A stretch of DNA of 64,000 nt from a bacterium. Lineage in GTDB: Bacteria; SAR324; XYD2-FULL-50-16. Numbering within the stretch: position 1 is the first letter of the stretch; each line of letters begins with the position of its first letter. Under the pieces are notes generated by a model. It was not told the origin of the DNA and did no database searches. It saw only the letters and a list, made by a program, of their open reading frames with translations. Where the stretch lies: NCBI GenBank assembly GCA_018829445.1, contig JAHJTV010000092.1, forward strand, positions 1 to 64,000, read 5' to 3'. The position numbers and the translations under genes are program-made. Below are positions 37,373 to 45,342 of the stretch, piece after piece.

Positions 37373-37457
37373 GCCTTTATGAACCTTATATGCTGACAGG
37401 AATTACACCTGTGCTCCACGGTTGGGAAAAACCCTGTTCTGAAAGAATCCGTGTCGT

Positions 37458-38405
37458 CTATTTGTCATTCTTTTCGATCAGACGAACAGCCATTTCAGCC
37501 ATTTTATTCAAATCCGGTTTGGCGACCTGGTAATCGGCTTTGACCGATTCGCCCTTGTGCCTCAGTTCGTCGGTTATGATTGAAGAATATAAAATGACCG
37601 GCAGTCTCTGAAGCTCCGGATCTTCCTTGATTCGTTTGGTTAGGGTAAAACCGTCCAGCAGGGGCATTTCAATATCGCAGATTAAAATATCCAGAAAATC
37701 GGTGATGATTTTGTTCTCATTTTTTGCTTGCTCCTTCAGGCCGAAAAGAAAATTAAATGTCTCCTCGCCGTCATTCATCATCTGCACCTTAAAATTGGCA
37801 TGCGTCAGGTTCTTTTCCAGTATTTTTCTGATGGTCAGAGAATCATCAGCCACCAGGGCCCGGTATGTTTTTGATGCGACAACGGTTGACTTCCATTGCT
37901 TTTCGGTAGATTCCGGATTTAGATCAGAGACAATATGCTCGAGATCCAAAAGCTGGATAAAATGATTATCGGCATTTACCATACCGATGATGGACTTGGT
38001 ATTCATGTGCCGGATGAATTTTCCCGGGGGAATCAGGTCTTTCCAGGTCAACCTGAGAATCTCAACCACACCGGACACCAAAAAGCCCTGTACGGTTTTA
38101 CTGAACTCGGTAACGATGATATTTTCATGCCCGTGCTTTTTTCTCTTGATACCCAGCCACACACTTAAGTCGATTATCGGCAGCACCATGTTCCGCAGGG
38201 GAATCGTGCCCAAAAAACTGGGGTTCACCGAGTAATCCTTGTTTTCCAGGTTGGGGGATTCAATGACCTCCATCACCTTCGCTACATTCATACCGAAAAA
38301 TCCGCGTTCAAAACCAGCGTCATCCCCTGATACCTCATCAATATAGAACTCCAGCATTTCAAATTCGTTGGTTCCTGTTTCCAGAAGTATTTCCTGCTTG
38401 CCCAT
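37458..38405 (-). CDS. cheV: CheV: CheW-like domain fused to receiver
   Basis: 315 residues, with GGAGAAGG before the ATG. The CheW-like domain spans 1-165 (FFGMNVAKVMEVIE, TIPLRNMVLPIIDLSVWLG, FLVSGVVEILRL). The receiver spans about 180-312 with VADDSLTIRK and phospho-Asp D244 (ILICDIEMPLLDG); the conserved Lys is in YQVAKPD. CheV couples receptors to CheA and acts as a phosphate-controlled adaptor. It heads the chemosensory run below the NtrC-type regulator. Confidence 0.93.
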   Translation of the reverse strand: MGKQEILLETGTNEFEMLEFYIDEVSGDDAGFERGFFGMNVAKVMEVIESPNLENKDYSVNPSFLGTIPLRNMVLPIIDLSVWLGIKRKKHGHENIIVTEFSKTVQGFLVSGVVEILRLTWKDLIPPGKFIRHMNTKSIIGMVNADNHFIQLLDLEHIVSDLNPESTEKQWKSTVVASKTYRALVADDSLTIRKILEKNLTHANFKVQMMNDGEETFNFLFGLKEQAKNENKIITDFLDILICDIEMPLLDGFTLTKRIKEDPELQRLPVILYSSIITDELRHKGESVKADYQVAKPDLNKMAEMAVRLIEKNDK

Positions 38406-38527
38406 CTGCCTTCTCCGTATAATTGGGTCAGCGTTTAAACTGGACGTCCGCTTTCGCGGGACTGATGTAATATTTCACATTTGTCTCCACGGTTATTTCA
38501 CACGGTGGATTGAAAAGTGGTTGCAAT

Positions 38528-38800
38528 CAAACTTCAATTTGTATGCCAGTGGTAAAAGGGCGGGGAAGCAATCCCATAATAGAGTGTGAGCGCACGATCC
38601 ATAGTCCCTGGGAGGGCAAAGGAGGGGTGGTAATTATCCAGTTCTGCAACTGTTTATCCAATAAAGCTGGACACTCATGCAAAAAAATCCCCCTGTCGAA
38701 GTGGGTTGAAAAAGGTTTGTCATTCCACCTTGATTTGGAGTCCAGATGTGTAAATATTACATACATCTGGACCCTGAATCAAGTTCAGGTTGACACAAGA
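38528..38800. repeat. Decayed repeat followed by a two-hairpin repeat
   Basis: 38528-38690 repeats the outline of 36700-36860: ACTTCAATTTGTATGCCAGT, then GTTCTGCA, then AATAAAGCTGGACACTC. From 38717 to 38797 a copy of the GTCATTCC family follows, with CAGATGT/ACATCTG arms and a GAATCAAGTTCAGG end. This fills the 444-base gap between cheV and the NtrC-type gene; no gene was seen. Confidence 0.5.
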
Positions 38801-38849
38801 TGAATCGCTATTTTTCGTCCTTTCTTGTGCCCGGTAAGAGAGGGGGGGG

Positions 38850-40292
38850 TTAATTCGAGGTTAGGGTCAGGTTGTGTTTTTTGAGAAGTTGGTATAAACG
38901 GGCTCTTGAGATGCCGGACAGGCGGCAGGCTTCTTTGACACTATTTTTGGAGAATTCTGTCAGTTCCTTTAAATAGCGGATTTCCGCATTCTCAATGATT
39001 TTGTTCTTGAATTCCTTCAAGCTGGGAAATTGGCCTGATACATCAAACCAGGTATCCGGGGGATCAGGGTGAGTGGACTCTTTCTTTCGGGAAACCTCGG
39101 TGCTGTGCAGTCGAATATGAAGGGGAAGATGTTTGACAAACAGAGTTTTTTCCATCTGGATCTGAATGAGTGCCGTTTCCAGGGTGTTTATCAGCTCCCT
39201 GACGTTTCCGGGCCAGTGGTAGGTTTTCAATGCTTCAAGAAATTCAGGGGTGATCCCTTTAATATCTGTCTGGTGGCGCTCACATATTCTGGAAATATAA
39301 TGAACGGCCAGCTCTTTAATATCTTCTGCCCGGTCTCTTAGTGGTGGCAGATGAAGGTGGATGGTTCGCAGCCGATACAAAAGATCTTCCCGGAATTGTC
39401 CCTGCTTTGCCTGATCTTCCAGGTTACGGTTGGTTGCTGAAATCAACCTGAAATTACTCTCAATCTCACGATTGCCGCCAACCGGCCGGAATCGTCTTTC
39501 CTGAAGAGCACGCAGAAAGGTCTTTTGGATCGTCAGGGGAAGTTCCCCTACCTCATCCAGAAAAAGGGTTCCTCCGTCAGCCTGTTTCATCAGTCCGGTA
39601 TGGTTTTCTGTCGCTCCAGTGAAAGCTCCCTTGACGTGTCCAAAAAGAACACTCCCCACCAGATTTTCCGGCAGGGAAGCGCAATCCACAACGACCATGT
39701 TTTTTTTAGAGCGGCGGCTGTTTTTATGAATGGCCAAGGCAAAGACCTCTTTCCCCGTACCGGTTTCACCGGTTATCAATACGTTGGCATCGCTGAAGGC
39801 AGCCTTGGCTACCTGTTTGAGGGCGTCCTTGATTCCCGGCCCTTCACCGATAACCCCGGCACGATCCAGTACCAGTGCCTGTTTCTGCTCTTTTTTTTCT
39901 TTTTGATATTGCAGAACCCTATTGAGGGAAAGGGATAGTTTTGAAAGGGAGGGTGGTTTTTCGATGTAATCCCAGGCTCCGTTTTTCAGCGCCAGTTCCG
40001 CACCTTTTTCATCCCCGTCCCCGGTAACGATGATGACTTCAGGCTGGCAGTGCATCTGGCAGATCCCAGGCAGGGCGCCGAGGCCATCACCATCGGGAAG
40101 CATCACATCCAGCAGCACAATATCAAAATCCGATTGACTCAGGGTTTCCATCCCTGCAGACAATGACAATTCACATTCAGCGTCAAAATCCATCTTCCTG
40201 ATATGCCTGAGCATGACGTCGCAAAACATCTCGTCATCGTCGATTACTAGAATCCTGGGTTTTTTTCCCGTTTCAACTTCCATAATTGGCAT
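38850..40292 (-). CDS. NtrC-family sigma-54 response regulator
   Basis: 480 residues from the ATG at 40292; a TTG one codon earlier and an ATG three codons later are alternatives. A receiver domain (ILVIDDDEMF; phospho-Asp in IVLLDVMLPDGDG; Lys in YIEKPP) is followed by the AAA+ sigma-54 domain: Walker A GETGTGKE, the sigma-54 loop GHVKGAFTGA, Walker B GGTLFLDEVGEL and LYRLRTIHLHLPPLRDR. A Fis-type helix-turn-helix closes it (VKEACRLSGISRARLYQLLKKH). It activates sigma-54 promoters after phosphorylation, most likely by the PAS kinase encoded 78 bases upstream. Targets are unknown; I found no clear -24/-12 site next to it. Confidence 0.93.
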   Translation of the reverse strand: MPIMEVETGKKPRILVIDDDEMFCDVMLRHIRKMDFDAECELSLSAGMETLSQSDFDIVLLDVMLPDGDGLGALPGICQMHCQPEVIIVTGDGDEKGAELALKNGAWDYIEKPPSLSKLSLSLNRVLQYQKEKKEQKQALVLDRAGVIGEGPGIKDALKQVAKAAFSDANVLITGETGTGKEVFALAIHKNSRRSKKNMVVVDCASLPENLVGSVLFGHVKGAFTGATENHTGLMKQADGGTLFLDEVGELPLTIQKTFLRALQERRFRPVGGNREIESNFRLISATNRNLEDQAKQGQFREDLLYRLRTIHLHLPPLRDRAEDIKELAVHYISRICERHQTDIKGITPEFLEALKTYHWPGNVRELINTLETALIQIQMEKTLFVKHLPLHIRLHSTEVSRKKESTHPDPPDTWFDVSGQFPSLKEFKNKIIENAEIRYLKELTEFSKNSVKEACRLSGISRARLYQLLKKHNLTLTSN

Positions 40293-40369
40293 CAAGTTGT
40301 TTAAATGTACTATTTTTTACAAATTATTATATCGCAGGGTGAGTTAAACGAAGCGAATCCACCATTTTT

Positions 40370-41911
40370 TTATGGGTTATCCAGTATGCGTCGAATGATC
40401 TCATTGATCTCATCGATCATGAATGGTTTCAAGATAACTTCCCGAATGCCGATTTCCCGGGCCCGTTCTTCAGTCAACAGCTCATCATATCCGGTACAGA
40501 TGATAATGGGTATATCGGATCTGATTTCAAGGAGTTTTTGTGCCAGAACATCCCCTGAATAACCGTTCATATCCATGTCACTGATGACGATATCAAATTG
40601 TTCCGGAGAAAGGCAAAAAGTGTTAAAGGCTTCAATACTGCCAAAATTACCGGTGAACTGATATCCGAGTGCTTCCAGTGATCTCTCCATAAATTCCACA
40701 ATCTGCTCATCATCGTCTACAAAAAGAATGTGTTCCCCGCCGCCTGAAAGTGGTGGGCTTTGATACGGAAATTCTTTTTTAGGCTTTGCAACATGAAGAG
40801 GAAGGATGACTGAAAAGCAACTTCCTTTTTCCGGCTCGCTGCTGACCGTGATCTTTCCTTGCAGGTCACTGACAATACCATAGACAACCGGCAGACCAAG
40901 CCCGGTCCCTTTCTCCCCGGTTTTTGTCGTGAAATAGGGATCGAAAATGCGTTCCTTTATCTCTTCGGGCATTCCTTTGCCGGTATCGGTAACGCTGATT
41001 TTAATCTGGGGTGGGGTAAGTGAGTCTTCAGTATTTTTAATCCTGATTTCCAGGGTTCCGCCTTTTTCCTGCATGGCTTTGGCAGCATTGGTGCAGAGAT
41101 TCATCAGGACCTGATGAATATTGGCGGGATCTGCCATCACGGTGTCAGCGTTGGCTTTCAGGATCAGGCGGGTTTGAATATTGGTCGGCAAGGTTGCCTT
41201 TAGCAGCTTGACGATCTCCTTGGCAATGGGATTGATACTGACTAAAGATGATTTCGTTTTTTGCCGCCTGCTGAAAGAAAAAATCTGCTTAACCAGGAAA
41301 CTGGCGCGATTGGCAGCTTTAATGATCTGCCTGACACTGTAGGTTGCCGGGTCGTCTTCCTTTAATTCGTGACGCAGAGCAAATTCAGCATTTCCTATAA
41401 CCGATGAAAGGATATTATTGAAATCATGGGCAATTCCTCCTGCTAGCGTGGCAATGGCTTCAGTTTTCTGAGCTTGTCGTAGCTGTTCTTCAAGCTCTTT
41501 TTCCCTGGAAATATCCGTGATGTGGGAAATGAAATACTGGGGATTTCCTCCGTCGTCTCTTTTCAAATGTGCGCCGATTGATACCCAGATCGGTTGTTTG
41601 TAGGCGTTGAGATATCTTTTTCTGAATTTTATACTGTCTTTCTGGTTTTCTAGCAGTAGCTCCAACTTTTCCCGGGTCAATTCCGTATCTTCAGGGTGGG
41701 TGAGTTCCATATATGATTTAGACACCAGTTCCTGCTGACCGTAACCCAACATTTTAGACATGTAGGGGTTTGCCTGTATGATTTGCCCCTTCATATCCAT
41801 CAGGCAGATGCCAATCGACAGATTATCGAACACGATCCGGAAAAAATCCCCGCTCTCCCCGAATGGATGGGAACTATCCTCCGAAACTTTTTTATTTTGA
41901 TTCTCAGTCAT
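40370..41911 (-). CDS. PAS hybrid sensor histidine kinase
   Basis: About 513 residues from the ATG at 41911; the frame is open to a TTG at 41971, and neither start has a good ribosome site. A PAS domain (about 30-145; GICLMDMKGQIIQANPYMSKM) is followed by HisKA with H162 in LAGGIAHDFNNIL, an ATPase domain (NLCTNAAKAM, VTDTGKGM, GTGLGLPV) and a C-terminal receiver (LFVDDDEQIVEF, phospho-Asp in IVISDMDMNG). It is soluble. Architecture and tail closely resemble the hybrid kinase at 14249-16774, so they may be paralogues. It stands next to the NtrC-type regulator and is its likely phosphodonor. Confidence 0.87.
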   Translation of the reverse strand: MTENQNKKVSEDSSHPFGESGDFFRIVFDNLSIGICLMDMKGQIIQANPYMSKMLGYGQQELVSKSYMELTHPEDTELTREKLELLLENQKDSIKFRKRYLNAYKQPIWVSIGAHLKRDDGGNPQYFISHITDISREKELEEQLRQAQKTEAIATLAGGIAHDFNNILSSVIGNAEFALRHELKEDDPATYSVRQIIKAANRASFLVKQIFSFSRRQKTKSSLVSINPIAKEIVKLLKATLPTNIQTRLILKANADTVMADPANIHQVLMNLCTNAAKAMQEKGGTLEIRIKNTEDSLTPPQIKISVTDTGKGMPEEIKERIFDPYFTTKTGEKGTGLGLPVVYGIVSDLQGKITVSSEPEKGSCFSVILPLHVAKPKKEFPYQSPPLSGGGEHILFVDDDEQIVEFMERSLEALGYQFTGNFGSIEAFNTFCLSPEQFDIVISDMDMNGYSGDVLAQKLLEIRSDIPIIICTGYDELLTEERAREIGIREVILKPFMIDEINEIIRRILDNP

Positions 41912-42031
41912 TTTGATAAAATTGGATACAAAACCTTTTATATTTACACTTGATCCTGCAGCTATTCTCAAAAATCATTCAAATCGTACCTTACCATGAA
42001 TTTCATGTAAAAACCAGCATGGGATATATAC

Positions 42032-42190
42032 GGGTGCACCAAAGAGTTACGGGTTACAAAAATTGATGGACTAGGCGTTGTCCATCCTACATTATCCGCG
42101 CTTCAAATGGGTAGGGTGGGCAATGCTTTGCCCACCCCGTATAGATAAAAAACTATTATTGCTCATTACCCGAAACTTTTTGGTGCACCC
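42032..42190. mobile_element. MITE-like element, 159 bp, with about 25-bp inverted ends
   Basis: The left end GGGTGCACCAAAGAGTTACG (from 42032) and the inverted right end GGGTGCACCAAAAAGTTTCG (from 42190 on the other strand) match at nearly every position. Inside is a perfect 10-base hairpin GGGTGGGCAA/TTGCCCACCC (42114-42137), itself a common intergenic palindrome. No open frame and no clear target duplication. It lies 70 bases upstream of vapB, so it could affect that promoter. Confidence 0.6.
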
Positions 42191-42261
42191 CACATAACAG
42201 ACAAATTGACTTTGTTTACATAGTTGCATAGAATAAGTGCATAACAAGTTAGGAGTCAATT

Positions 42262-42468
42262 ATGCGCACCACATTAAATCTTAATGAGACTGTCATAAAC
42301 CAAGTGCTGCAGATCACGGGAACCAAAAACAAATCGAAAGCTGTCAATATTGTGCTGGAGGCTTTTGTCCAAGAAAAAAGAAAGCAGAATATTCTCAAAA
42401 TGAGAGGTAAACTCAGTTTGGAGGATAATTGGAAACAGCTTAGAGAGCTTGAGGGTGATGAAGCATAA
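42262..42468 (+). CDS. vapB: VapB-type antitoxin
   Basis: 68 residues, with AGGAG six bases before the ATG. MRTTLNLNETVINQVLQITG followed by NKSKAVNIVLEAFVQEK is the ribbon-helix-helix DNA-binding fold of the small VapB family paired with PIN toxins. The C-terminal tail (GKLSLEDNWKQLRE) should wrap the toxin. It overlaps the next frame by 11 bases, as in typical toxin-antitoxin operons, and would repress its own promoter, in the DNA adjoining the inverted-repeat element. Confidence 0.88.
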   Translation: MRTTLNLNETVINQVLQITGTKNKSKAVNIVLEAFVQEKRKQNILKMRGKLSLEDNWKQLRELEGDEA

Positions 42469-42847
42469 TATTCTTGTTGATACTTCCATTTGGATAGAGT
42501 TCTTCAACCACTCTGATTCGGAGTATGGAGAATTGCTGGAACAATTGATTCTGGATAACAGGGTTGTTTATACCGGCGTTATCTTAGCTGAATTATTACA
42601 GGGAGCAAAAATAGAAAAGGAATATCATGAAATCCAGGAGAATATGGCGGTCTTTCCGTTTTTGGAATCCAGCTATCAAACTTGGCTTTCTGTTGGAAAA
42701 ACCGCATTTTCACTGCGCAGAAAAGGATTAACACTCCCGCTGACCGATATCCTCATTGCTTGTCTTGCTGAGGAAAATACCTGCCAAATTTTCAGTCTCG
42801 ATGACCACTTCAAGAAAATACCAGGAACAAAATTATATAATTCCTAG
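42458..42847 (+). CDS. vapC: VapC-type PIN-domain toxin ribonuclease
   Basis: The start at ATG 42458 (GAGGG just upstream) gives MKHNILVDTSIWIEFF; a TTG three codons earlier is less likely. About 129 residues. The four acidic metal-binding positions of the PIN domain are present: D8 (LVDTS), E45 (LAELLQG), D97 (LTDILIA) and D115/D116 (SLDDHF). VapC toxins cleave tRNA or rRNA when not bound by VapB. All active-site residues are intact, so the toxin is probably functional. Confidence 0.9.
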   Translation: MKHNILVDTSIWIEFFNHSDSEYGELLEQLILDNRVVYTGVILAELLQGAKIEKEYHEIQENMAVFPFLESSYQTWLSVGKTAFSLRRKGLTLPLTDILIACLAEENTCQIFSLDDHFKKIPGTKLYNS

Positions 42848-43041
42848 TATCATCTGTTGTACCGAACTGACATCGTCCCGATATTATAAAGCAATCGACA
42901 GGTTTGGGTGGCGGGCAAAGAGGATGATGATTCCGGTAAAGATGAAGACTAGCGAGAATGCAAAAAAAAACGGTAGATGGGAGTCTCCCAGAAGATCAAA
43001 GTTCAAGGAGGCTGAATTCGGTTCCATGCATTTGCCGTTAA

Positions 43042-43068
43042 CCTGATCCATTCAAAAAATGGATCAGG
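43042..43068. terminator. Hairpin between convergent vapC and the ATP-grasp fusion gene
   Basis: An 11-base perfect stem CCTGATCCATT (43042-43052) / AATGGATCAGG (43058-43068) with loop CAAAA, 24 bases past the minus-strand gene's stop. T runs on either side are poor. It may still end the long minus-strand cluster. Nothing coding is seen in 42848-43092. Confidence 0.45.
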
Positions 43069-43082
43069 CCGATTATTAAGCG

Positions 43083-43107
43083 GAAGCTGTTTTCAGCTTT
43101 GTTTTTT
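43083..43107 (+). terminator. Plus-strand intrinsic terminator after vapBC
   Basis: AAGCTG (43084-43089), loop TTTT, CAGCTT (43094-43099), then TGTTTTTT. It would stop plus-strand transcription from vapBC just as it meets the 3' end of the opposing gene, which it overlaps. Confidence 0.55.
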
Positions 43108-45273
43108 GGTTGCCAGTTCATCCAGAAACATTGCTAGCAGCACGGCTCTTTCATAGAGGCTGTGTTTCAGGATATACTCGCCACTGGTGCCGGAAAAACC
43201 TCCTATGGGTCCTACGCCGTCGATGATCTGCTTGGTTGCATCTGAATAACAGAGATTGGTGGAACTCCAGCGATGCTCCTGCAGAAGTCTGATGTCAAGT
43301 TGCTCGGCCATGGCGTGCATCTGTTTCCAGAGAGATTCAACCTGATCGGTTCGCAAGAAGGGCGGTCTTCGCACACCCCCTTCAATCAGAATTTTTATAT
43401 TTGGATTCTTGAGTTTTTTCCTGGAGAGCTGTCTGATTTTCTGATCAATTTCGTCACAGAGATCCAGCTGGTTAAAGCGCATGCTGATTGAAAAATCCCC
43501 ACAGGAATACATTTCCGGCACACTGGAGTTAATTGAGATGGCATTGGGAACTACCATAACCCCCCTGGCCTCATCGGTGCACTCCGCCATTTTTGCTGCG
43601 AGATGGGAAAACGCAGCCACTGCCTGGGCGACATCCTCAGCTTTTTCAGCCTTGGTGAGGTTCATTTCACATTTATATGCGGCCGTTCCTGAACGGGAAG
43701 TGATCAGGCTGGAGTTGATGCCGCCGCCTTTCAGTCCGATAACAATGCTGGCCCTTGAAGTAGTCTGTTCGATAACCGGTTGTGAGAGCCTGCCTTGTAA
43801 GGTTTCATCAGTTGTCAGCAGGATGCCGATTTTCAGTTTTCGCAGTGTCTTGATAAATCGCAAAGCCTGAAGGGCCGATACAAGTACAGCCAAACCACCT
43901 TTAACTCCCCATATTTTTGTTCCCAGGATACGGTTTTCGTCAGCTTCATACTGGCGGTGTTTGGTAAAAAGTACATCGCAGTCCAGATTACCGACGAAGA
44001 GAACATCGAAGTCCTTTTCGGATGAATTGCTGAACAACAATAGATTCCCGATTTCCACCTGGGGAATGATCTGCTGGCTGAAACCGATGTTGCTGAGCTG
44101 TTTCCATATCATATTGCTGACGGCATTCACACCTTCCAGGTTTCTGACGTGAGTATTGGTATTGACAATATCTTCCAGGAACTTCTCAATCTTTCCCTGC
44201 CGACTCCTGATAAAGCCGCGTACCCTGACTGCAAGCGAGGACTTTTTTGAGTCGTCGGTTTGTTGCGATGGCATCTTCCCATTGGATAGCGATTCATAAG
44301 AGTAACGGATGACAGCTGTTTCCAAAATCTTATTGACCAGTTGCGGATAAGAGTACCCCGCTTTTTCTGCTGCATTGACGTATGACCCGGTATCTCCCAG
44401 GCTGGCCATGGAATTGATCTCCAGGAGAAGGATATTATTGTTCTCATCCATCCTGATATCAACTCTGGCGAAGTCCCTCAATTCAAGCGCCAGAAAGGCT
44501 TTTTTACTCAAACGCCGCATCTCTTCGGCCAGATCTTCCGGCAGATCGGCTGGACAGATCTTGTTTCGAGGCTTCGCCTTTTTGTCGAACACTGTCTGGA
44601 TGGCATCGGGATCATTTTCCAGATCTATTTCAAGTATCGGAAAGCACTCCAGGTTGCCCCTGTTTCCTAAAATCCCGACACAAAACTCCCTTCCCCTGAT
44701 AAACTGCTCCACCAATGCCTGCTGCTGAAACTCCTTGATTACAAAATCGATGGCTTCCTTTAATTCTGTTTTATTGTAGACAATCTTTAATCCAAAAGAG
44801 ACGGCTTCCATTTTGGGTTTGACAATCACCGGGTAAACAATATCAGACATATCCTCTTCCGCGCTGGAAAAGACCCAGAAATTCGGTGTTGGAATACTGT
44901 GCTTCTGCATCACAATCTTTGTGATTACCTTGTCGAGAGCCAGTGCGTGCCCTGAGGGTGAGGAACCAACATAGGGGATGCCAAGCATCTCCAGCATGGA
45001 AGGTAGATGCGTATAACGGCTCTCTCCCTGGATTCCATATGCCATGTTAAAAACGATTCCCATCCGTTCACCTTCGATGACCCGGGGCATGAACTCCTGG
45101 AGGCTGTCGATGACTTTCATGTTACCGTCAATAATCTTGACATTGTGCCCGCCCTTCTCAAGGCAATCGGCAATGAATTCAATCGTTTTGGGACTGTAAA
45201 CCTCCTTGTTCTGCATACCAAACGTATTGATGACTCCAAAAACATCCTGATTGTATATAATGGCGACCTTCAT
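43093..45273 (-). CDS. ATP-grasp ligase fused to degenerate M20-like domain (copy A)
   Basis: 726 residues from ATG 45273, which has GGAG six bases upstream. Residues of roughly 1-320 are an ATP-grasp domain of the D-Ala-D-Ala-ligase kind: VAIIYNQD, YVGSSPSGHALALDK, HSIPTPNF, VYPVIVKPK, VEQFIRGREFCVGIL, ARVDIRMDENNNILLLEINSMASL. The Mg-binding Glu and Asn (LEIN) are present. About 350-726 resembles an M20 peptidase, but the metal ligands are mostly gone: HMD is NLD (FVGNLDCD), DMKGG is GVKGG, and DEE is DET (TTDETLQG). Only the base Glu and the final His (LKHSLYERA) remain. I read it as an amide ligase with a non-catalytic substrate-binding module. It is last in the cluster, after its paralogue. 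Confidence 0.7.
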   Translation of the reverse strand: MKVAIIYNQDVFGVINTFGMQNKEVYSPKTIEFIADCLEKGGHNVKIIDGNMKVIDSLQEFMPRVIEGERMGIVFNMAYGIQGESRYTHLPSMLEMLGIPYVGSSPSGHALALDKVITKIVMQKHSIPTPNFWVFSSAEEDMSDIVYPVIVKPKMEAVSFGLKIVYNKTELKEAIDFVIKEFQQQALVEQFIRGREFCVGILGNRGNLECFPILEIDLENDPDAIQTVFDKKAKPRNKICPADLPEDLAEEMRRLSKKAFLALELRDFARVDIRMDENNNILLLEINSMASLGDTGSYVNAAEKAGYSYPQLVNKILETAVIRYSYESLSNGKMPSQQTDDSKKSSLAVRVRGFIRSRQGKIEKFLEDIVNTNTHVRNLEGVNAVSNMIWKQLSNIGFSQQIIPQVEIGNLLLFSNSSEKDFDVLFVGNLDCDVLFTKHRQYEADENRILGTKIWGVKGGLAVLVSALQALRFIKTLRKLKIGILLTTDETLQGRLSQPVIEQTTSRASIVIGLKGGGINSSLITSRSGTAAYKCEMNLTKAEKAEDVAQAVAAFSHLAAKMAECTDEARGVMVVPNAISINSSVPEMYSCGDFSISMRFNQLDLCDEIDQKIRQLSRKKLKNPNIKILIEGGVRRPPFLRTDQVESLWKQMHAMAEQLDIRLLQEHRWSSTNLCYSDATKQIIDGVGPIGGFSGTSGEYILKHSLYERAVLLAMFLDELATKKQS

Positions 45274-45342
45274 GCCAAACTCCAATTAATGGTAAACCGA
45301 CGTTTATTTTGTTATTGTAAGCGAATAAAAAGCACCGTCTTC

